Numbered from the stretch's first letter, positions 15,571-25,012 are shown. The stretch is DNA of 64,000 nucleotides from Luteimonas aestuarii (GCF_004357985.1 NZ_SMTF01000016.1:1-64000); one strand, 5' to 3'. Notes: a model not told the origin generated them from the sequence alone. A program made the numbers and translations.

Positions 15571-16050
15571 TCAGTTCGAACGCAGCAGCGCGATTGCGCC
15601 CAGCATCATGCCCAGGATGCTGAAGCCCGCAACGAGGCCTTCGGCATTGGCGATCAGGCCGGCGAATCCGCCTTGCCGCCAGGACGACCAGACCAGGCCG
15701 CCCATGACCACCGCCATGATCGCCGCAAGGACGACGATCCAGGCCACCGACCGGGGACGATGCGGATCCCGGCCCCGGATCCAGCCGCGCAGCCAGAGCA
15801 TGAAAACGCCGACGAGGCCGGCCAGCCACAGCAGCAGCCACAGCGGGTGGCCATCCTGCTGCGCCCGGTCGGCGGCGAGTGGCAGCAGCGACGCCATGAA
15901 GACGATCACGACCACCAACAGGATGAGGATGCGGACCGTGCCGCTGATCCAGCCCGGTACGCGGGCCACCAGTTCAGCGCCCGTGAGTTCAGGATTGCGT
16001 GTCCCGCTACGCGTGTCGTGCCCAGGTTCGATCTGTTTGTCGTTCATCAC
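15571..16050 (-). CDS. Inner-membrane hypothetical protein with four helices
   Basis: A 159-residue protein with a soluble N-terminus (about 30 residues) and four predicted transmembrane segments: ILILLVVVIVFMASLLPLA, PLWLLLWLAGLVGVFMLWL, VAWIVVLAAIMAVVMGGLVW and GLVAGFSILGMMLGAIALL. I do not recognise a family. Its 3' 171 bp are duplicated at 13199-13369. MMNDKQIEPG has two adjacent ATGs; the upstream one is used. Confidence 0.65.
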   Translation of the reverse strand: MMNDKQIEPGHDTRSGTRNPELTGAELVARVPGWISGTVRILILLVVVIVFMASLLPLAADRAQQDGHPLWLLLWLAGLVGVFMLWLRGWIRGRDPHRPRSVAWIVVLAAIMAVVMGGLVWSSWRQGGFAGLIANAEGLVAGFSILGMMLGAIALLRSN

Positions 16051-16144
16051 TGGATGGTAGCAAGCGCGGGATCAGGTTCGCTTGCATCGCTTCGGCGATG
16101 CGACCAGAAGAGGCGGGCGGCGTCGGTTGCATCGGCGGGAAACG

Positions 16145-16170
16145 GGGCGGGGTTCACTTTTCCCGCCAGG
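16145..16170. repeat. GGGTTCACTTTTCCCGCC repeat
   Basis: GGGGCGGGGTTCACTTTTCC followed by CGCC is a small inverted structure belonging to the GGTTCACTT word family also seen at 3775, 8375, 8425 and 15423. Confidence 0.4.
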
Positions 16171-16253
16171 ATCAACCTGCGGAAATCAACTTGCCTCGAT
16201 GCCTCTGGTGTCCCGCGCTATATTCTTCCGCTGCCGCCAGCAGGCCCGGACAC

Positions 16254-16535
16254 GTGAAGCCCACCATCGTCAATCTCGTCACGCCGCATCTGTTGAAGAT
16301 CGTCGACCTGGCCAACCAGGCCGAGACCGGCGCCAACATCCAATGGCACCTGCGCGATACGGTGGCCAACACGGTCGACGCGCTGGCGCACCAGTACAAC
16401 GCCCGCGACCTGGTCACCAGTTACATCGAGGGACTGGAAGCCGCCGCCCGGGACACGGGACGGGCCCGCGGACCCTTCGCCCGTACCCTGCAGGAGGCCG
16501 CGGCCCAGGCCGGGCGCGAACTGGACAGGCTGTAG
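16254..16535 (+). CDS. Hypothetical helical protein, 93 aa
   Basis: Starts at a GTG (16254) and reads MKPTIVNLVTPHLLKIVDLA, continuing with AETGANIQWHLRDTVANTVD and a C-terminal EAAAQAGRELDRL. It is predicted to be all-helical and cytoplasmic. I do not recognise a family. The start assignment is uncertain because the frame is open further upstream without a good ATG. Confidence 0.45.
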   Translation: MKPTIVNLVTPHLLKIVDLANQAETGANIQWHLRDTVANTVDALAHQYNARDLVTSYIEGLEAAARDTGRARGPFARTLQEAAAQAGRELDRL

Positions 16536-16638
16536 CGCCTGGCGCATGCAGCGTGGATTGAAGCGGCGGGGTTCGTCCCGTCCAGTCCGTTCCGGAAACA
16601 CGCGCGGGAACGTCAACGCTGCCCGGGTGTTCGCCGCG

Positions 16639-17529
16639 CTACGGATTGTCCAGTGCGTCGAGGACGGCGTTGGCGATGTCCTGCACGACGGGGTTGCCGA
16701 TGCGCATGGTTTCGTCGTAGCCATCGGACGTGGTGACTTCGGCCAGGACGGCGACGATGGTCTCGTGGCCGGGCACCAGGAAGTAGCCCACGTCGTGGGT
16801 GACCGTGCCGGTTTCGCCGGTCTTGTGGGCGATGCGCGAGGTGTCGGGCAGGGCGCCGAACTTGGTGTCCACTTCCTGGGCCAGCATCCAGTCCAGCACC
16901 TGGCGCCGCGACTGCTCGTTGAGCAGGTCGCCTATGTAGATGGCGTGCAGCAGGGAAAGCGTGTCTGCCGTATCGATCGCGTTGGCCGGTTCGCCGATCT
17001 TCTCGCCGGGGAACATCTGGCGGTTGAAGCGCATGGTCTGCAGGCCGAGGTCGTCCAGCAGGGCCTGCACGGTCGGCAGCCCCACGTAGTACAGCAGCAC
17101 GTTGGTCGCGGTGTTGTCGCTCAGCACCACCATGCGCCGCGCCACGTCGCGGACGGTGGTGGTGAAGGGCATGGCCTGCCGCTGCAGGTCGCCGGCGCCG
17201 CCGACCACCATGTAGGGCGAAATGCCGATCGGGGCGTCGAGGTTGAGCAGGCCGCGGTCGGCCTGTCGCATCACCGTGGCCAGCAGCGCCAGCTTGATGG
17301 TGCTGGCCGGGTTGTAACTGTCGGTCGAACCGATAATGCGCTGCGCGCCATCCGACCGGGAGACATCGGCAAGCCCCACTGACACGCGGATGCCGCGTTG
17401 TCCGGCCTCGTCCACGAGCGGTTGCACGGCGTCGGCGGCGCGCTCGATCGCCGGGCGTGGGTGGCCAGCCATCGCGGGCGCGGAAGCGGCCAGTGCCGCA
17501 ATCAACAGCAGGGCGGTGGGTGCTTTCAT
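16639..17529 (-). CDS. Class A beta-lactamase-like serine hydrolase
   Basis: A 296-residue exported protein (signal peptide ending APAMA). It carries the serine beta-lactamase signatures: Ser76-x-x-Lys79 in NPASTIKLALL, SDN in VVLSDNTATNVLL, and HKTGETGTV near residue 235. The omega-loop region reads FPGEKIGEPANAIDTAD, where the usual ExxLN is one residue short, so true beta-lactamase activity is unproven. Related chromosomal proteins range from beta-lactamases to peptidoglycan-modifying enzymes. GGGGAGAA upstream supports the start. No ampR-like gene is nearby. Confidence 0.85.
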   Translation of the reverse strand: MKAPTALLLIAALAASAPAMAGHPRPAIERAADAVQPLVDEAGQRGIRVSVGLADVSRSDGAQRIIGSTDSYNPASTIKLALLATVMRQADRGLLNLDAPIGISPYMVVGGAGDLQRQAMPFTTTVRDVARRMVVLSDNTATNVLLYYVGLPTVQALLDDLGLQTMRFNRQMFPGEKIGEPANAIDTADTLSLLHAIYIGDLLNEQSRRQVLDWMLAQEVDTKFGALPDTSRIAHKTGETGTVTHDVGYFLVPGHETIVAVLAEVTTSDGYDETMRIGNPVVQDIANAVLDALDNP

Positions 17530-17693
17530 GCCTGTTCTCCCCGGGCGGATCGCCATTCTAGCCAGCGTGGCCTGCGCCATGCGCGGCACGCCACTGGAAG
17601 GCGTGGCCCTGGCTGCGCCTTTTTCCATGCGTGCCGAATGCATCGTTTCGTCCCGGGTTGATCCGGGCCGAGCATCCGTTGCAAAGTGGAGCG

Positions 17694-18164
17694 ATGTCTT
17701 CGGCCGATGATCCGAAAACTGCAAGGCAGCCGCAGCCGCCATCGCACGCGATGGTGGGCACCTGGCGGCTGGTGTCCTACGACGTGGAAGTGGCGTCGAC
17801 CGGCGAACGTTTCCCGGCGATGGGCGAGCGTCCCACGGGCTACACCATCTTCAGTGGAGAAGGTCGCGTGTGGTTCATGCTGACCGGCGATGGCCGCCAG
17901 CCTGGCGACAGCGACCGCGATCGTGCGCAGTTGCTGGAGACACTGATCGCCTACAGCGGCCGCTACCGGATCGAAGGCGACGTCTGGGTGACTGCGGTCG
18001 ACGTGGCCTGGAACCCGGCCTGGGTGGGCACCGAGCAGCGCCGGCAGTTCGCGCTGGACGGCGATCGCCTGCAGGTGCGTACCCCCTGGCGGGTGATGCC
18101 GAACTGGGCCGACAAGGGCGAAACGCGTAGCATCATCACCTTCGAACGTGCCGTGGAAGGGTGA
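17694..18164 (+). CDS. Lipocalin-like domain protein
   Basis: A 156-residue soluble protein matching the lipocalin-like family: HAMVGTWRLVSYDVEVASTG, then GYTIFSGEGRVWFMLTGDGR, then YSGRYRIEGDVWVTAVDVAWNPAWVG and a final RSIITFERA strand. The family adopts a small beta-barrel, and members occur in polyketide clusters or as stand-alone stress proteins; ligand and role are unknown. No signal peptide is present. The start at 17694 has a short GGAG-like site upstream. Confidence 0.75.
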   Translation: MSSADDPKTARQPQPPSHAMVGTWRLVSYDVEVASTGERFPAMGERPTGYTIFSGEGRVWFMLTGDGRQPGDSDRDRAQLLETLIAYSGRYRIEGDVWVTAVDVAWNPAWVGTEQRRQFALDGDRLQVRTPWRVMPNWADKGETRSIITFERAVEG

Positions 18165-18212
18165 GCGCGGCTGCGGAGTGCCAGAATGCGGGCCCAGCCA
18201 TTGCAATGCAGG

Positions 18213-19061
18213 ATGACGATGTTCCTACGGATGTTTTTTGTTGCGTTCTGCCTGTGTTGTGCGCATACCGTGGCTGCCGCGCCGGTGTTCGATGTGCATG
18301 TCCATTTGCGCGAGGGCGACAACGCCTGGCGTGAGTACCGTGACCGCGTGCGGGACGCGGGCCTGGAGCTGTCGGGTGCGGGCGTCATGTGGTTCGGGGG
18401 CCCGCACCAGGCCCGGCAGGGCGCGGTCGACGAGATCCGCGCCGGCAACGACCGCGTCATCGCATTGGCGGCGGAACATCCCGAGGTGGTGGCCATCGCC
18501 ACGGTGCATCCCTACGACGGCGCCGCCGCGCTGGATGAGCTGGCGCGCGTCGCCGCGGCCGGCGTGAAAGTGCTGAAGATCCATGCCCACACCCAAGGCT
18601 TCGACGTGTCCGACGCCCGTGTGGAGACGCTGGTGCGTCGTGCCGGCGAACTCGGCCTCGTCGTGCTGACGGACAATGCCAACATCCTGCCCGGCGACAC
18701 CGAGAAGCTGTTCAACCTGGTGGTGCGCGTGCCCGGCACCCGGTTCGTGCTTGCCCACATCGGCGGGCTGAACTTCCGTTTCTGGAACGTCCTGTCGCTG
18801 GCACGCACGGCCGACGGTTTCGGCATGGACAACCTGTACTTCGATATCTCCGCCACCGTGCTGGCCGTGGCCGATTCGCCGATCGAAGCCGAATTCGTCT
18901 GGACACTGCGCAACGTCGGCATCGACCACGTGCTGCTGGGATCGGATTATCCGCAAATCGGGCTGGGCGAGACGGTGGACGCGTTGGAACGCCTGGACCT
19001 GACCGATGAGGAGAAGGCGAAGATCCGCTCGGGCAACGCACGCAAGCTGTTCGGGCGATGA
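18213..19061 (+). CDS. Exported amidohydrolase (TIM-barrel, amidohydrolase-2 type)
   Basis: A 282-residue protein with a signal peptide (MFLRMFFVAFCLCCAHTVAA). The metal-binding HVH follows at once in VFDVHVHLREGDN. Barrel motifs are KVLKIHAHTQGFD, FVLAHIGGLNF and GIDHVLLGSDYPQIGLGE, where the final Asp is the usual catalytic acid. It resembles uncharacterised hydrolases and decarboxylases of the Amidohydro_2 family; the substrate is unknown. The start is either 18213 or 18219. Confidence 0.82.
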   Translation: MTMFLRMFFVAFCLCCAHTVAAAPVFDVHVHLREGDNAWREYRDRVRDAGLELSGAGVMWFGGPHQARQGAVDEIRAGNDRVIALAAEHPEVVAIATVHPYDGAAALDELARVAAAGVKVLKIHAHTQGFDVSDARVETLVRRAGELGLVVLTDNANILPGDTEKLFNLVVRVPGTRFVLAHIGGLNFRFWNVLSLARTADGFGMDNLYFDISATVLAVADSPIEAEFVWTLRNVGIDHVLLGSDYPQIGLGETVDALERLDLTDEEKAKIRSGNARKLFGR

Positions 19062-19189
19062 GGTTCGCCGGGGGCGGGTCGACCCTGCCCATCGGCACGG
19101 GAGGGCACCGTGTACGCATGCGATAGCCAGGCGCAGTCGCAACGCGCGTTCCGTATGCGTGCGAATGACGGGTTTCGTCGAGAGCGCCG

Positions 19190-19633
19190 CTACTGCCGCT
19201 TGATCTCCAGCAGCTCTACCTCGAACACCAGCGACGCACCCGGCGGAATGGCGCGGCCAGCGCCTTGCGCGCCGTAACCCAGCCAAGCCGGGATGTGCAG
19301 TTCGCGCGTGCCGCCAGGCTGCATGCCGGCCACGCCTTCGTCCCAGCCACGGATCACGCGGCCCGCGCCCAACGGGAACGTGAAGGGCTGGCCGCGGTCG
19401 CGCGAGCTGTCGAACTTCGTGCCGCGCTTGTCCGGCGCGTTCTCGTCGTACAACCAGCCGGTGTAGTGCACGCTGACTTCGTCACCGGCCACTGCGGGCT
19501 CGCCTGCACCGGTGGTCATGTCGATGCGCTGCAGTTCCGCCACGTCTCCGCCGGTGTAGGGCGGTGGGCCACCGCAAGCGGCCAGCAGCAGGAAGGAAAG
19601 CAGGGCGACGTGGCGCGACGGGCGATGGGGCAT
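19190..19633 (-). CDS. FKBP-type peptidyl-prolyl isomerase lipoprotein
   Basis: A 147-residue protein. The short signal ends in lipobox LAAC (Cys about 19), so it is probably membrane-tethered in the periplasm. The rest is a single FKBP domain: [52 protein letters not shown], then [25 protein letters not shown]. It catalyses cis-trans isomerisation of prolyl bonds, aiding folding of exported proteins. The key aromatic residues are present. The start at 19633 begins the signal sequence. Confidence 0.9.
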   Translation of the reverse strand: MPHRPSRHVALLSFLLLAACGGPPPYTGGDVAELQRIDMTTGAGEPAVAGDEVSVHYTGWLYDENAPDKRGTKFDSSRDRGQPFTFPLGAGRVIRGWDEGVAGMQPGGTRELHIPAWLGYGAQGAGRAIPPGASLVFEVELLEIKRQ

Positions 19634-19784
19634 GGCAGGCAATGCGATCGACGGGACGGACAGGGTAGCCGCAGTCAGCGCGTCGAGCGCTGAGCTGGCC
19701 GGCCGGCCGCCTGGTTCCTGCCAGTCTGGCCGCATACTGCGCGCGTCGCTGCTTCAACCAGCCCACCTCCACGTGAAGTCCGCC

Positions 19785-20957
19785 ATGCGATACCTGTCCG
19801 TGCCATGCCTGTTCGCCTTGCTTCCGTTCGCGGCACTTGCGGCGGAGCCACCGCCGCATTCCGTGCCATCACGCGCTGCACTGGAAGCGGAAGTCGCCCG
19901 CGTCATGGAGGCCACCTCGGCGCAGGGCCTCGCCATCGCGGTGATCGACGATGGACGGGTGGTGCACGTGTCCGCGCACGGCAAGCGCAACGCGGCAGGC
20001 GATCCTTTGCAGGTGGACACCATCATGTATGGCGCGTCCTTGACCAAGGCGGTATTCGCCTACACGGTCATGCAACTGGACGAGGAGGGCGTGATCGACC
20101 TGGATCGTCCCATCGGCGGATACTTTCCCGAGCCGCTGACCGACTATCCCGTGGTGCCCGGATACGGGCCATGGCCAGACCTTGCCGACGACGAGCGCTG
20201 GAAGGCGATCACCGCCCGCATCCTGTTGACGCACAGTGCCGGTTTCGCCAATTTCGCTTTCCTCGAACCGGACGGCAAGCTGCGCATCCATTTCGATCCG
20301 GGCACGCGCTATGCGTATTCGGGCGAAGGCCTGATCCTGCTGCAGTATGTACTGGAACGCGGACTGGGCCTCGACCTGGGGCAGGAGATGCAGCGCCGCG
20401 TGTTCGATCGTTTCGGAATGCCGCGCACCAACATGACGTGGCGGGAAGATTTTGCCGGCAACCTTGCCGATGGCTGGACCGTGGACGGGCAGGTGGAGCC
20501 GCACGATGCACGCAGCCGGGTGCGTGCGGCCGGGTCGATGGACACCACGATCGCCGACATGGCGAATTTCGCCGCGGCATACATCAACGGCGAAGGCCTG
20601 TCCGCGCAGGGTGCCGAGGCGCTGACGTCGGCGCAACTCGCGATTTCCACCGCCTCGCAGTTCCCCAGCCTGCAGGCGGAAATCCCCGCGTCGGAGCGGC
20701 GCGCAGACCTCGCCTCCGGGCTGGGGGTGGTGGTTTTCGATGGACCGCAGGGGGCCGGCTTCTTCAAAGGCGGCCACAACGACTCGACCGGCAATACCTG
20801 GGTCTGCGTCAAGGCACGCAAGCGTTGTGTCGTGATCCTGTCGAATGACGTGCGCGCCGAGCGGGCTTTCCCACGCCTGGTGGCCTTCGCGCTGGGCGAC
20901 ACGGGCGTGCCGTGGGCGTGGGAATACGGCCAGCAGGCGTTCCTCCCGCGCGACTGA
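19785..20957 (+). CDS. Exported class C beta-lactamase-fold serine hydrolase
   Basis: A 390-residue protein with a signal peptide (FALLPFAALAA). The catalytic SxxK lies in MYGASLTKAVFAYTVMQL, followed by DRPIGGYFPEPL, RILLTHSAGFANF and a Y-x-S-type motif in YAYSGEGLILLQYVLE. The C-terminal GGHNDSTGNTW takes the place of KTG. This is the pattern of the beta-lactamase/transpeptidase-like family (esterases, D-aminopeptidases, PBP-like proteins); beta-lactam resistance cannot be inferred. It is divergent from the FKBP gene. Confidence 0.88.
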   Translation: MRYLSVPCLFALLPFAALAAEPPPHSVPSRAALEAEVARVMEATSAQGLAIAVIDDGRVVHVSAHGKRNAAGDPLQVDTIMYGASLTKAVFAYTVMQLDEEGVIDLDRPIGGYFPEPLTDYPVVPGYGPWPDLADDERWKAITARILLTHSAGFANFAFLEPDGKLRIHFDPGTRYAYSGEGLILLQYVLERGLGLDLGQEMQRRVFDRFGMPRTNMTWREDFAGNLADGWTVDGQVEPHDARSRVRAAGSMDTTIADMANFAAAYINGEGLSAQGAEALTSAQLAISTASQFPSLQAEIPASERRADLASGLGVVVFDGPQGAGFFKGGHNDSTGNTWVCVKARKRCVVILSNDVRAERAFPRLVAFALGDTGVPWAWEYGQQAFLPRD

Positions 20958-21043
20958 TTCACGCCACAGACTCAAGGGTGCGTTGCCGCGGCAGTCCTGG
21001 AGACCCAGCGCGTTGGCGTGGCGATGAGGGCCGGCGCGTCGGA

Positions 21044-21442
21044 TCAACGGGGCGAGGTGCGCGCGCGTCCACGCATCGCCAGGCCCGCCCAGAATCCCCA
21101 GCCGTGCAGCACGGCCACGCACAGCGCCACCAACGTCCAGGCCACATCGAGCTGCAGGTAGATGTTCGACACGCGGTTGAGCCAGGCCCAGTCGGTGCGG
21201 CGCATGACGAGGTTGCCTTCGCCGAGTGCGTGGTGCACCACGCGGTCGATCGATGGCGAACCCCAGCCGCCGTGCTGCATCAGGCCGGCAAGGCCCAGCA
21301 CCACGCACGCGGCTACAGCCACGCCAAGCGCGCCACCCAGCCACGGCAGCGCATCGCCCACGCGGCGCATGCGTGGCCAGAGCTGCACGGCACCAAGGCT
21401 CCAGGCCAGTGCAAGCAGGACGAAGAGGAACAGCAAGGCCAT
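21044..21442 (-). CDS. Inner-membrane hypothetical protein
   Basis: A 132-residue protein with three or four hydrophobic segments (MALLFLFVLLALAWSLGAVQ, LPWLGGALGVAVAACVVLGL, VAWTLVALCVAVLHGWGFW) and a basic C-terminus. The ATG at 21442 follows AGGACTCGTCCGG, and longer upstream starts add an unlikely tail. I do not recognise a family. Confidence 0.55.
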   Translation of the reverse strand: MALLFLFVLLALAWSLGAVQLWPRMRRVGDALPWLGGALGVAVAACVVLGLAGLMQHGGWGSPSIDRVVHHALGEGNLVMRRTDWAWLNRVSNIYLQLDVAWTLVALCVAVLHGWGFWAGLAMRGRARTSPR

Positions 21443-21606
21443 CCGGACGAGTCCTGTGACGGGATCGCGCACAGCATGGCAAGGCATGGCGTGAGGCGCG
21501 ATGAACGCCTCGTTCGCCAGTGGTGTGCAATCGGCCGGACGAACGCAAGCGTCGTAGGGTCTTCGCCTTGTCGATTGCGGTTTGCCCACGGTGCCGACGG
21601 ATGGCC

Positions 21607-22260
21607 TCACTCGAGCGCAGTGCCGTCGGTGAATACCTTGTGTTGCGCCGCATAGGCGTGCCGGAAGGCGGGACGCGCCTCACCCCGGTCGACGTAGGCG
21701 GCAAGGTTGGGGAATTCCGCGAGGATGCGCGTGCCACCCAGCCGGCGCAGCACCATGACCATCAGCAGGTCGCCCGCGCTGAAGGCCCCATCCAGCCATT
21801 CGCCGTCGCGCAACCGGTCCGACAGCTGGCGCAGGCGACGGCGGATGCGATCGTCCAGCAGCGGCAGGCGTTGCGCGTACCAGGATTCGTTGCGTTCCGT
21901 GTACGCCACCTGTTCCCGTTCGACGATGGGCGGCTCGACGGTGTTGAGGGCGGCGAACATCCAGCCGACGGCGCGCGCACGGGCGTCGTCGTCGATGGGC
22001 AGCAGGCCGGCATGGCGCTGCGCCAGGTGCAGCACGATGGCGCCGGATTCGAACAGCACCAGGTCGCCGGCTTCATAGGTGGGGATCTGTGCGAACGGTT
22101 GCAGGGCGACGTGGTCTGGCTGCGACATCGCCTCGAATGGCAGCAGGCGCACGGTATACGGTTGGCCGACTTCCTCCAGCGCCCAGCGCACGACCATGTC
22201 ACGGGCCAGTCCGCGCCCGCCGTCGGGCGAGCGGGCGAATGCGGTGATGGTGGGGACCAT
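21607..22260 (-). CDS. Glutathione S-transferase family protein
   Basis: A 217-residue protein. The N-terminal thioredoxin fold shows VVRWALEEVGQPYTVRLLPFE, the cis-proline region FAQIPTYEAGDLVLFESGAI and HLAQRHAGLLP. The C-terminal helical domain has SDRLRDGEWLDGAFSAGDLL. It is likely a cytosolic glutathione transferase or stringent starvation-like relative; the substrate is unknown. AAGGAAAC upstream supports the ATG at 22260. Two other GST-family genes lie in the window (24156 and 63214) but are not close copies. Confidence 0.85.
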   Translation of the reverse strand: MVPTITAFARSPDGGRGLARDMVVRWALEEVGQPYTVRLLPFEAMSQPDHVALQPFAQIPTYEAGDLVLFESGAIVLHLAQRHAGLLPIDDDARARAVGWMFAALNTVEPPIVEREQVAYTERNESWYAQRLPLLDDRIRRRLRQLSDRLRDGEWLDGAFSAGDLLMVMVLRRLGGTRILAEFPNLAAYVDRGEARPAFRHAYAAQHKVFTDGTALE

Positions 22261-22539
22261 GCGTGTTTCCTTCTGGCGTGCAGCCATCAACCGGAGTGCC
22301 AACCACGACGCGTAGTGGAGGCTGGGATCGACAGCATCGGATGTGCGGGCAAGCGATGGTCCCACGCGCGCTGTCGTGCCTTGTCTTCGATGCACGTCGG
22401 CATGGATATCGGGGCAGACATGGAATGTCCCTGCATGACTACGGCAGGCGCGTGATCGCGGGAGACGCAAGGGTGGACATTTGCGTGGCCTGCGGGGAAA
22501 GTGCAGGTGGTTTCCGTTCACTCCGTGGTGCAGCCGCCA

Positions 22540-24045
22540 ATGAATCACAACGTCCTGTTGTCCTGCCTGCTGGTGCTTGCGAGTGTTGGTTGCAGCAGTC
22601 CGTCCGCGCCTGCCGTCGCCGCGGATACGCCCACCGCTTCGACACGCATCGTGCCCCTGCCGCAGTCGCTGGACATGCGTTCGGGCGAGTTGCGCCTGTC
22701 GGGTGCAGTGCGACTGGAGATGGACGCCGACGCGCCCCATGCCAGGCGCGCCCTGGAAGAAGCGCTTGCGGGCATTGGCATTGCCATCGATGACGCTGCG
22801 CCGACGGATGTTCGCCTGCAGCGGGTGGACGATGCCGCGCTGGGCGAGGAGGGCTACCGGCTGGTCGTGGCCGAGCGCATCGAATTGAGCGCCCGCACCG
22901 ACATCGGCCTGCTGCACGCGGTGCAGAGCCTGCGGCAGTTGCTGCCGGTGCAAGTGCAGGGCGGGGTTCGGCTGCCGCACCTCGAGATCGTCGATGCGCC
23001 TGCCTATCCCTGGCGCGGGCTGTCGCTGGACGTGGCGCGCAGCTTCCTGTCGGTCGACTACCTGGAGAAGACCATCGATCGCATGGCCTTCTTCAAGTTG
23101 AACCGTCTGCACCTGCACCTGACCGACGACCAGGGCTGGCGGATCGAGATCAAGGCGTATCCGAAGCTGACGGACATCGGGGGCGCCAGTGCGGTGGAGG
23201 GCGGGCGCAGCGGCTTCTACACGCAGGACGAACTGCGGCATCTGGTGGCGTACGCGCAGGCGCGCGGCATCACCATCGTGCCCGAGGTCGACTTGCCCGG
23301 CCATACGCAGGCGGCATTGGCCTCGTACAACGAGCTGGCCTGCGACGACGTGGAAAACCTTGCGCCGTATTCGGGGCTGGAGGTGGGCTTCAGCGTGCTG
23401 TGCCTGGACAAGCCGGACGTGGTGTATCCGTTCGTGCGTGCCGTGCTGGAAGAGGTGCTGGCGATCTTTCCCTCGCAGGAAATCCACGTGGGCGGCGACG
23501 AGATCGACCATCCGCTGTATGCCGACTTCGTGTCGCGCGCCGCGGCGATGGTGGAGGGGATGGGGCGGACCGCCATCTTCTGGGAAGAGGGCTCGGTGGC
23601 CGTGACCGGGCCGAACGTGATCTACCAGTTCTGGAACGACGGCTACGACATCAGCGCGGCCGTCGAGCGCGGCCATCCGTTGATCCTGTCGCCGTGCTCG
23701 TACCTGTACATCGACCACGGCAACTACGCGGGCCAGCCGCAGACCTACGACTGGTGCAGGAAGGAAGGCGTGCCGCTGGCGAGGGTATACGGTTTCGACC
23801 CCACGCCATTCAAGACCGCACTCGGCATCGAGGCCGCGCTTTGGACGGAACTCGTCCACACCGATGAAGCCGCCGACAACCGCCTGTGGCCACGCCTGGC
23901 CGCAGCCGCGGAAGTGGCATGGAGCCCCGCCGACCAGCGCGGCTACGAAGGTTTCGTGCAGCGCATGGGCGCACTGCGCGCGCACCTGGATGCGATGGGT
24001 ATCCGCTACCACCGCGAGCAGGACCTGGGGTGGGACGGCGAGTAA
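22540..24045 (+). CDS. Beta-N-acetylhexosaminidase, GH20 lipoprotein
   Basis: A 501-residue exported enzyme with a lipoprotein-type signal (VLASVGC). Residues about 35-145 form the GH20b-like domain (IVPLPQSLDMRSGELRLSGA). The catalytic barrel starts at YPWRGLSLDVARSFLSVDYL, with LHLHLTDDQGWRIEI and the catalytic Asp320-Glu321 in IHVGGDEIDH. The substrate-binding tryptophans are IFWEEG, YQFWNDG and ALWTE. It removes terminal N-acetylglucosamine or galactosamine from chitin oligomers, glycans or muropeptides by substrate-assisted catalysis. It stands alone with no chitin-utilisation genes nearby. Confidence 0.92.
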   Translation: MNHNVLLSCLLVLASVGCSSPSAPAVAADTPTASTRIVPLPQSLDMRSGELRLSGAVRLEMDADAPHARRALEEALAGIGIAIDDAAPTDVRLQRVDDAALGEEGYRLVVAERIELSARTDIGLLHAVQSLRQLLPVQVQGGVRLPHLEIVDAPAYPWRGLSLDVARSFLSVDYLEKTIDRMAFFKLNRLHLHLTDDQGWRIEIKAYPKLTDIGGASAVEGGRSGFYTQDELRHLVAYAQARGITIVPEVDLPGHTQAALASYNELACDDVENLAPYSGLEVGFSVLCLDKPDVVYPFVRAVLEEVLAIFPSQEIHVGGDEIDHPLYADFVSRAAAMVEGMGRTAIFWEEGSVAVTGPNVIYQFWNDGYDISAAVERGHPLILSPCSYLYIDHGNYAGQPQTYDWCRKEGVPLARVYGFDPTPFKTALGIEAALWTELVHTDEAADNRLWPRLAAAAEVAWSPADQRGYEGFVQRMGALRAHLDAMGIRYHREQDLGWDGE

Positions 24046-24155
24046 CCCGGGTCGGCGCACCTGCCGGTGGCAACGGCGAGCGCTTCGTTCGTGCCGTTGA
24101 CGCGTGATGGACGGTCGGCGGCACTGCTTGCCGTCGACAAGGCAGGCTGATTGCC

Positions 24156-24818
24156 TCAATCCCGATCGGGCGCGCCCAGCGGGAAGTACGCGCGATACGG
24201 TCGTGCTTCATCGATGGCGCGCCGGACCGAAGGACGTGCGAGCAGCCGTTGGCGATAGGCGAGCACGTGCGTGAAGTCGGGATCGATGCGGTGCGTCCAG
24301 TCGGCGTAGAACAGGAAGGGCGCGGCGCCGCAGTCGGCGAGGCTGAAGCGGTCGCCCGCCGCCCACTCGCGGGTGGCCATGCGCTGGTCCAGCCAGCCGT
24401 ATGCCGCTTCCAGCATGCCGCGTGCCTGTGCGACGCCGTGCGCGTCGCGATCGGGCTCGGCGCGCAGACTGTCGAACACCACCTTCTGCTGTGGCGTGGA
24501 CACGTAGTTGTCGAAGAAGCGGTCGAGCATGCGCACGTCGAGCGCGGCGTCGCGGTCTTCCGGGATCAGCCGTGCCGGGCCGGGATGGTGCAGGTCGAGG
24601 TATTCGATGATGCAGGTCGCTTCCAGCACGATGCGTTCGCCATCGACGAGGACCGGGAACCGACCGATCGGCCAAAGCGCGGTCAGTTCGGCATTGGCCT
24701 GGGCATCCTCGAGGTTGCGGTAATCGAACGCGGTCTGGTGTTCGTATAGTGCGATCAGCGCCTTCTGGCTGTAGGACGAGAACGGGTGTGCGTACAGGCG
24801 GGGCAGGACATTGGTCAT
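24156..24818 (-). CDS. Glutathione S-transferase family protein
   Basis: A 220-residue protein: RLYAHPFSSYSQKALIALYE at the N-terminus, with Ser-Tyr-Ser at the active-site position, IGRFPVLVDGERIVLEATCI with the cis-proline and ESxx-like motif, and a helical C-terminal domain (TREWAAGDRFSLADCGAAPF). It is likely cytosolic detoxification or isomerase-type; the substrate is unknown. It converges with the GH20 gene, with 110 bp between them. Confidence 0.87.
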   Translation of the reverse strand: MTNVLPRLYAHPFSSYSQKALIALYEHQTAFDYRNLEDAQANAELTALWPIGRFPVLVDGERIVLEATCIIEYLDLHHPGPARLIPEDRDAALDVRMLDRFFDNYVSTPQQKVVFDSLRAEPDRDAHGVAQARGMLEAAYGWLDQRMATREWAAGDRFSLADCGAAPFLFYADWTHRIDPDFTHVLAYRQRLLARPSVRRAIDEARPYRAYFPLGAPDRD

Positions 24819-25012
24819 CGACCGATGGACTCCGGGGGGTTGCCTCGACGACGGTCGGGGCGCGCGGGATTCGACATCCGCGGGGCAGGAATGGCCGCTG
24901 ACCTCATGCGGTCCGGCCGAGCGTACGCGATGCCGTGGCCTTGACGGCGCCTTCGCCTGCAGGCGTGCACAGTGCGCGTGCCCGACCCCCATTCATGCCC
25001 ACGGAGTTGCCC

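Noticed and set aside
16639-20957. Beta-lactam resistance from the two beta-lactamase-fold genes
   Set aside because: The fold motifs are present, but the class A omega loop is atypical and the second protein lacks KTG, so only serine hydrolase function is claimed.
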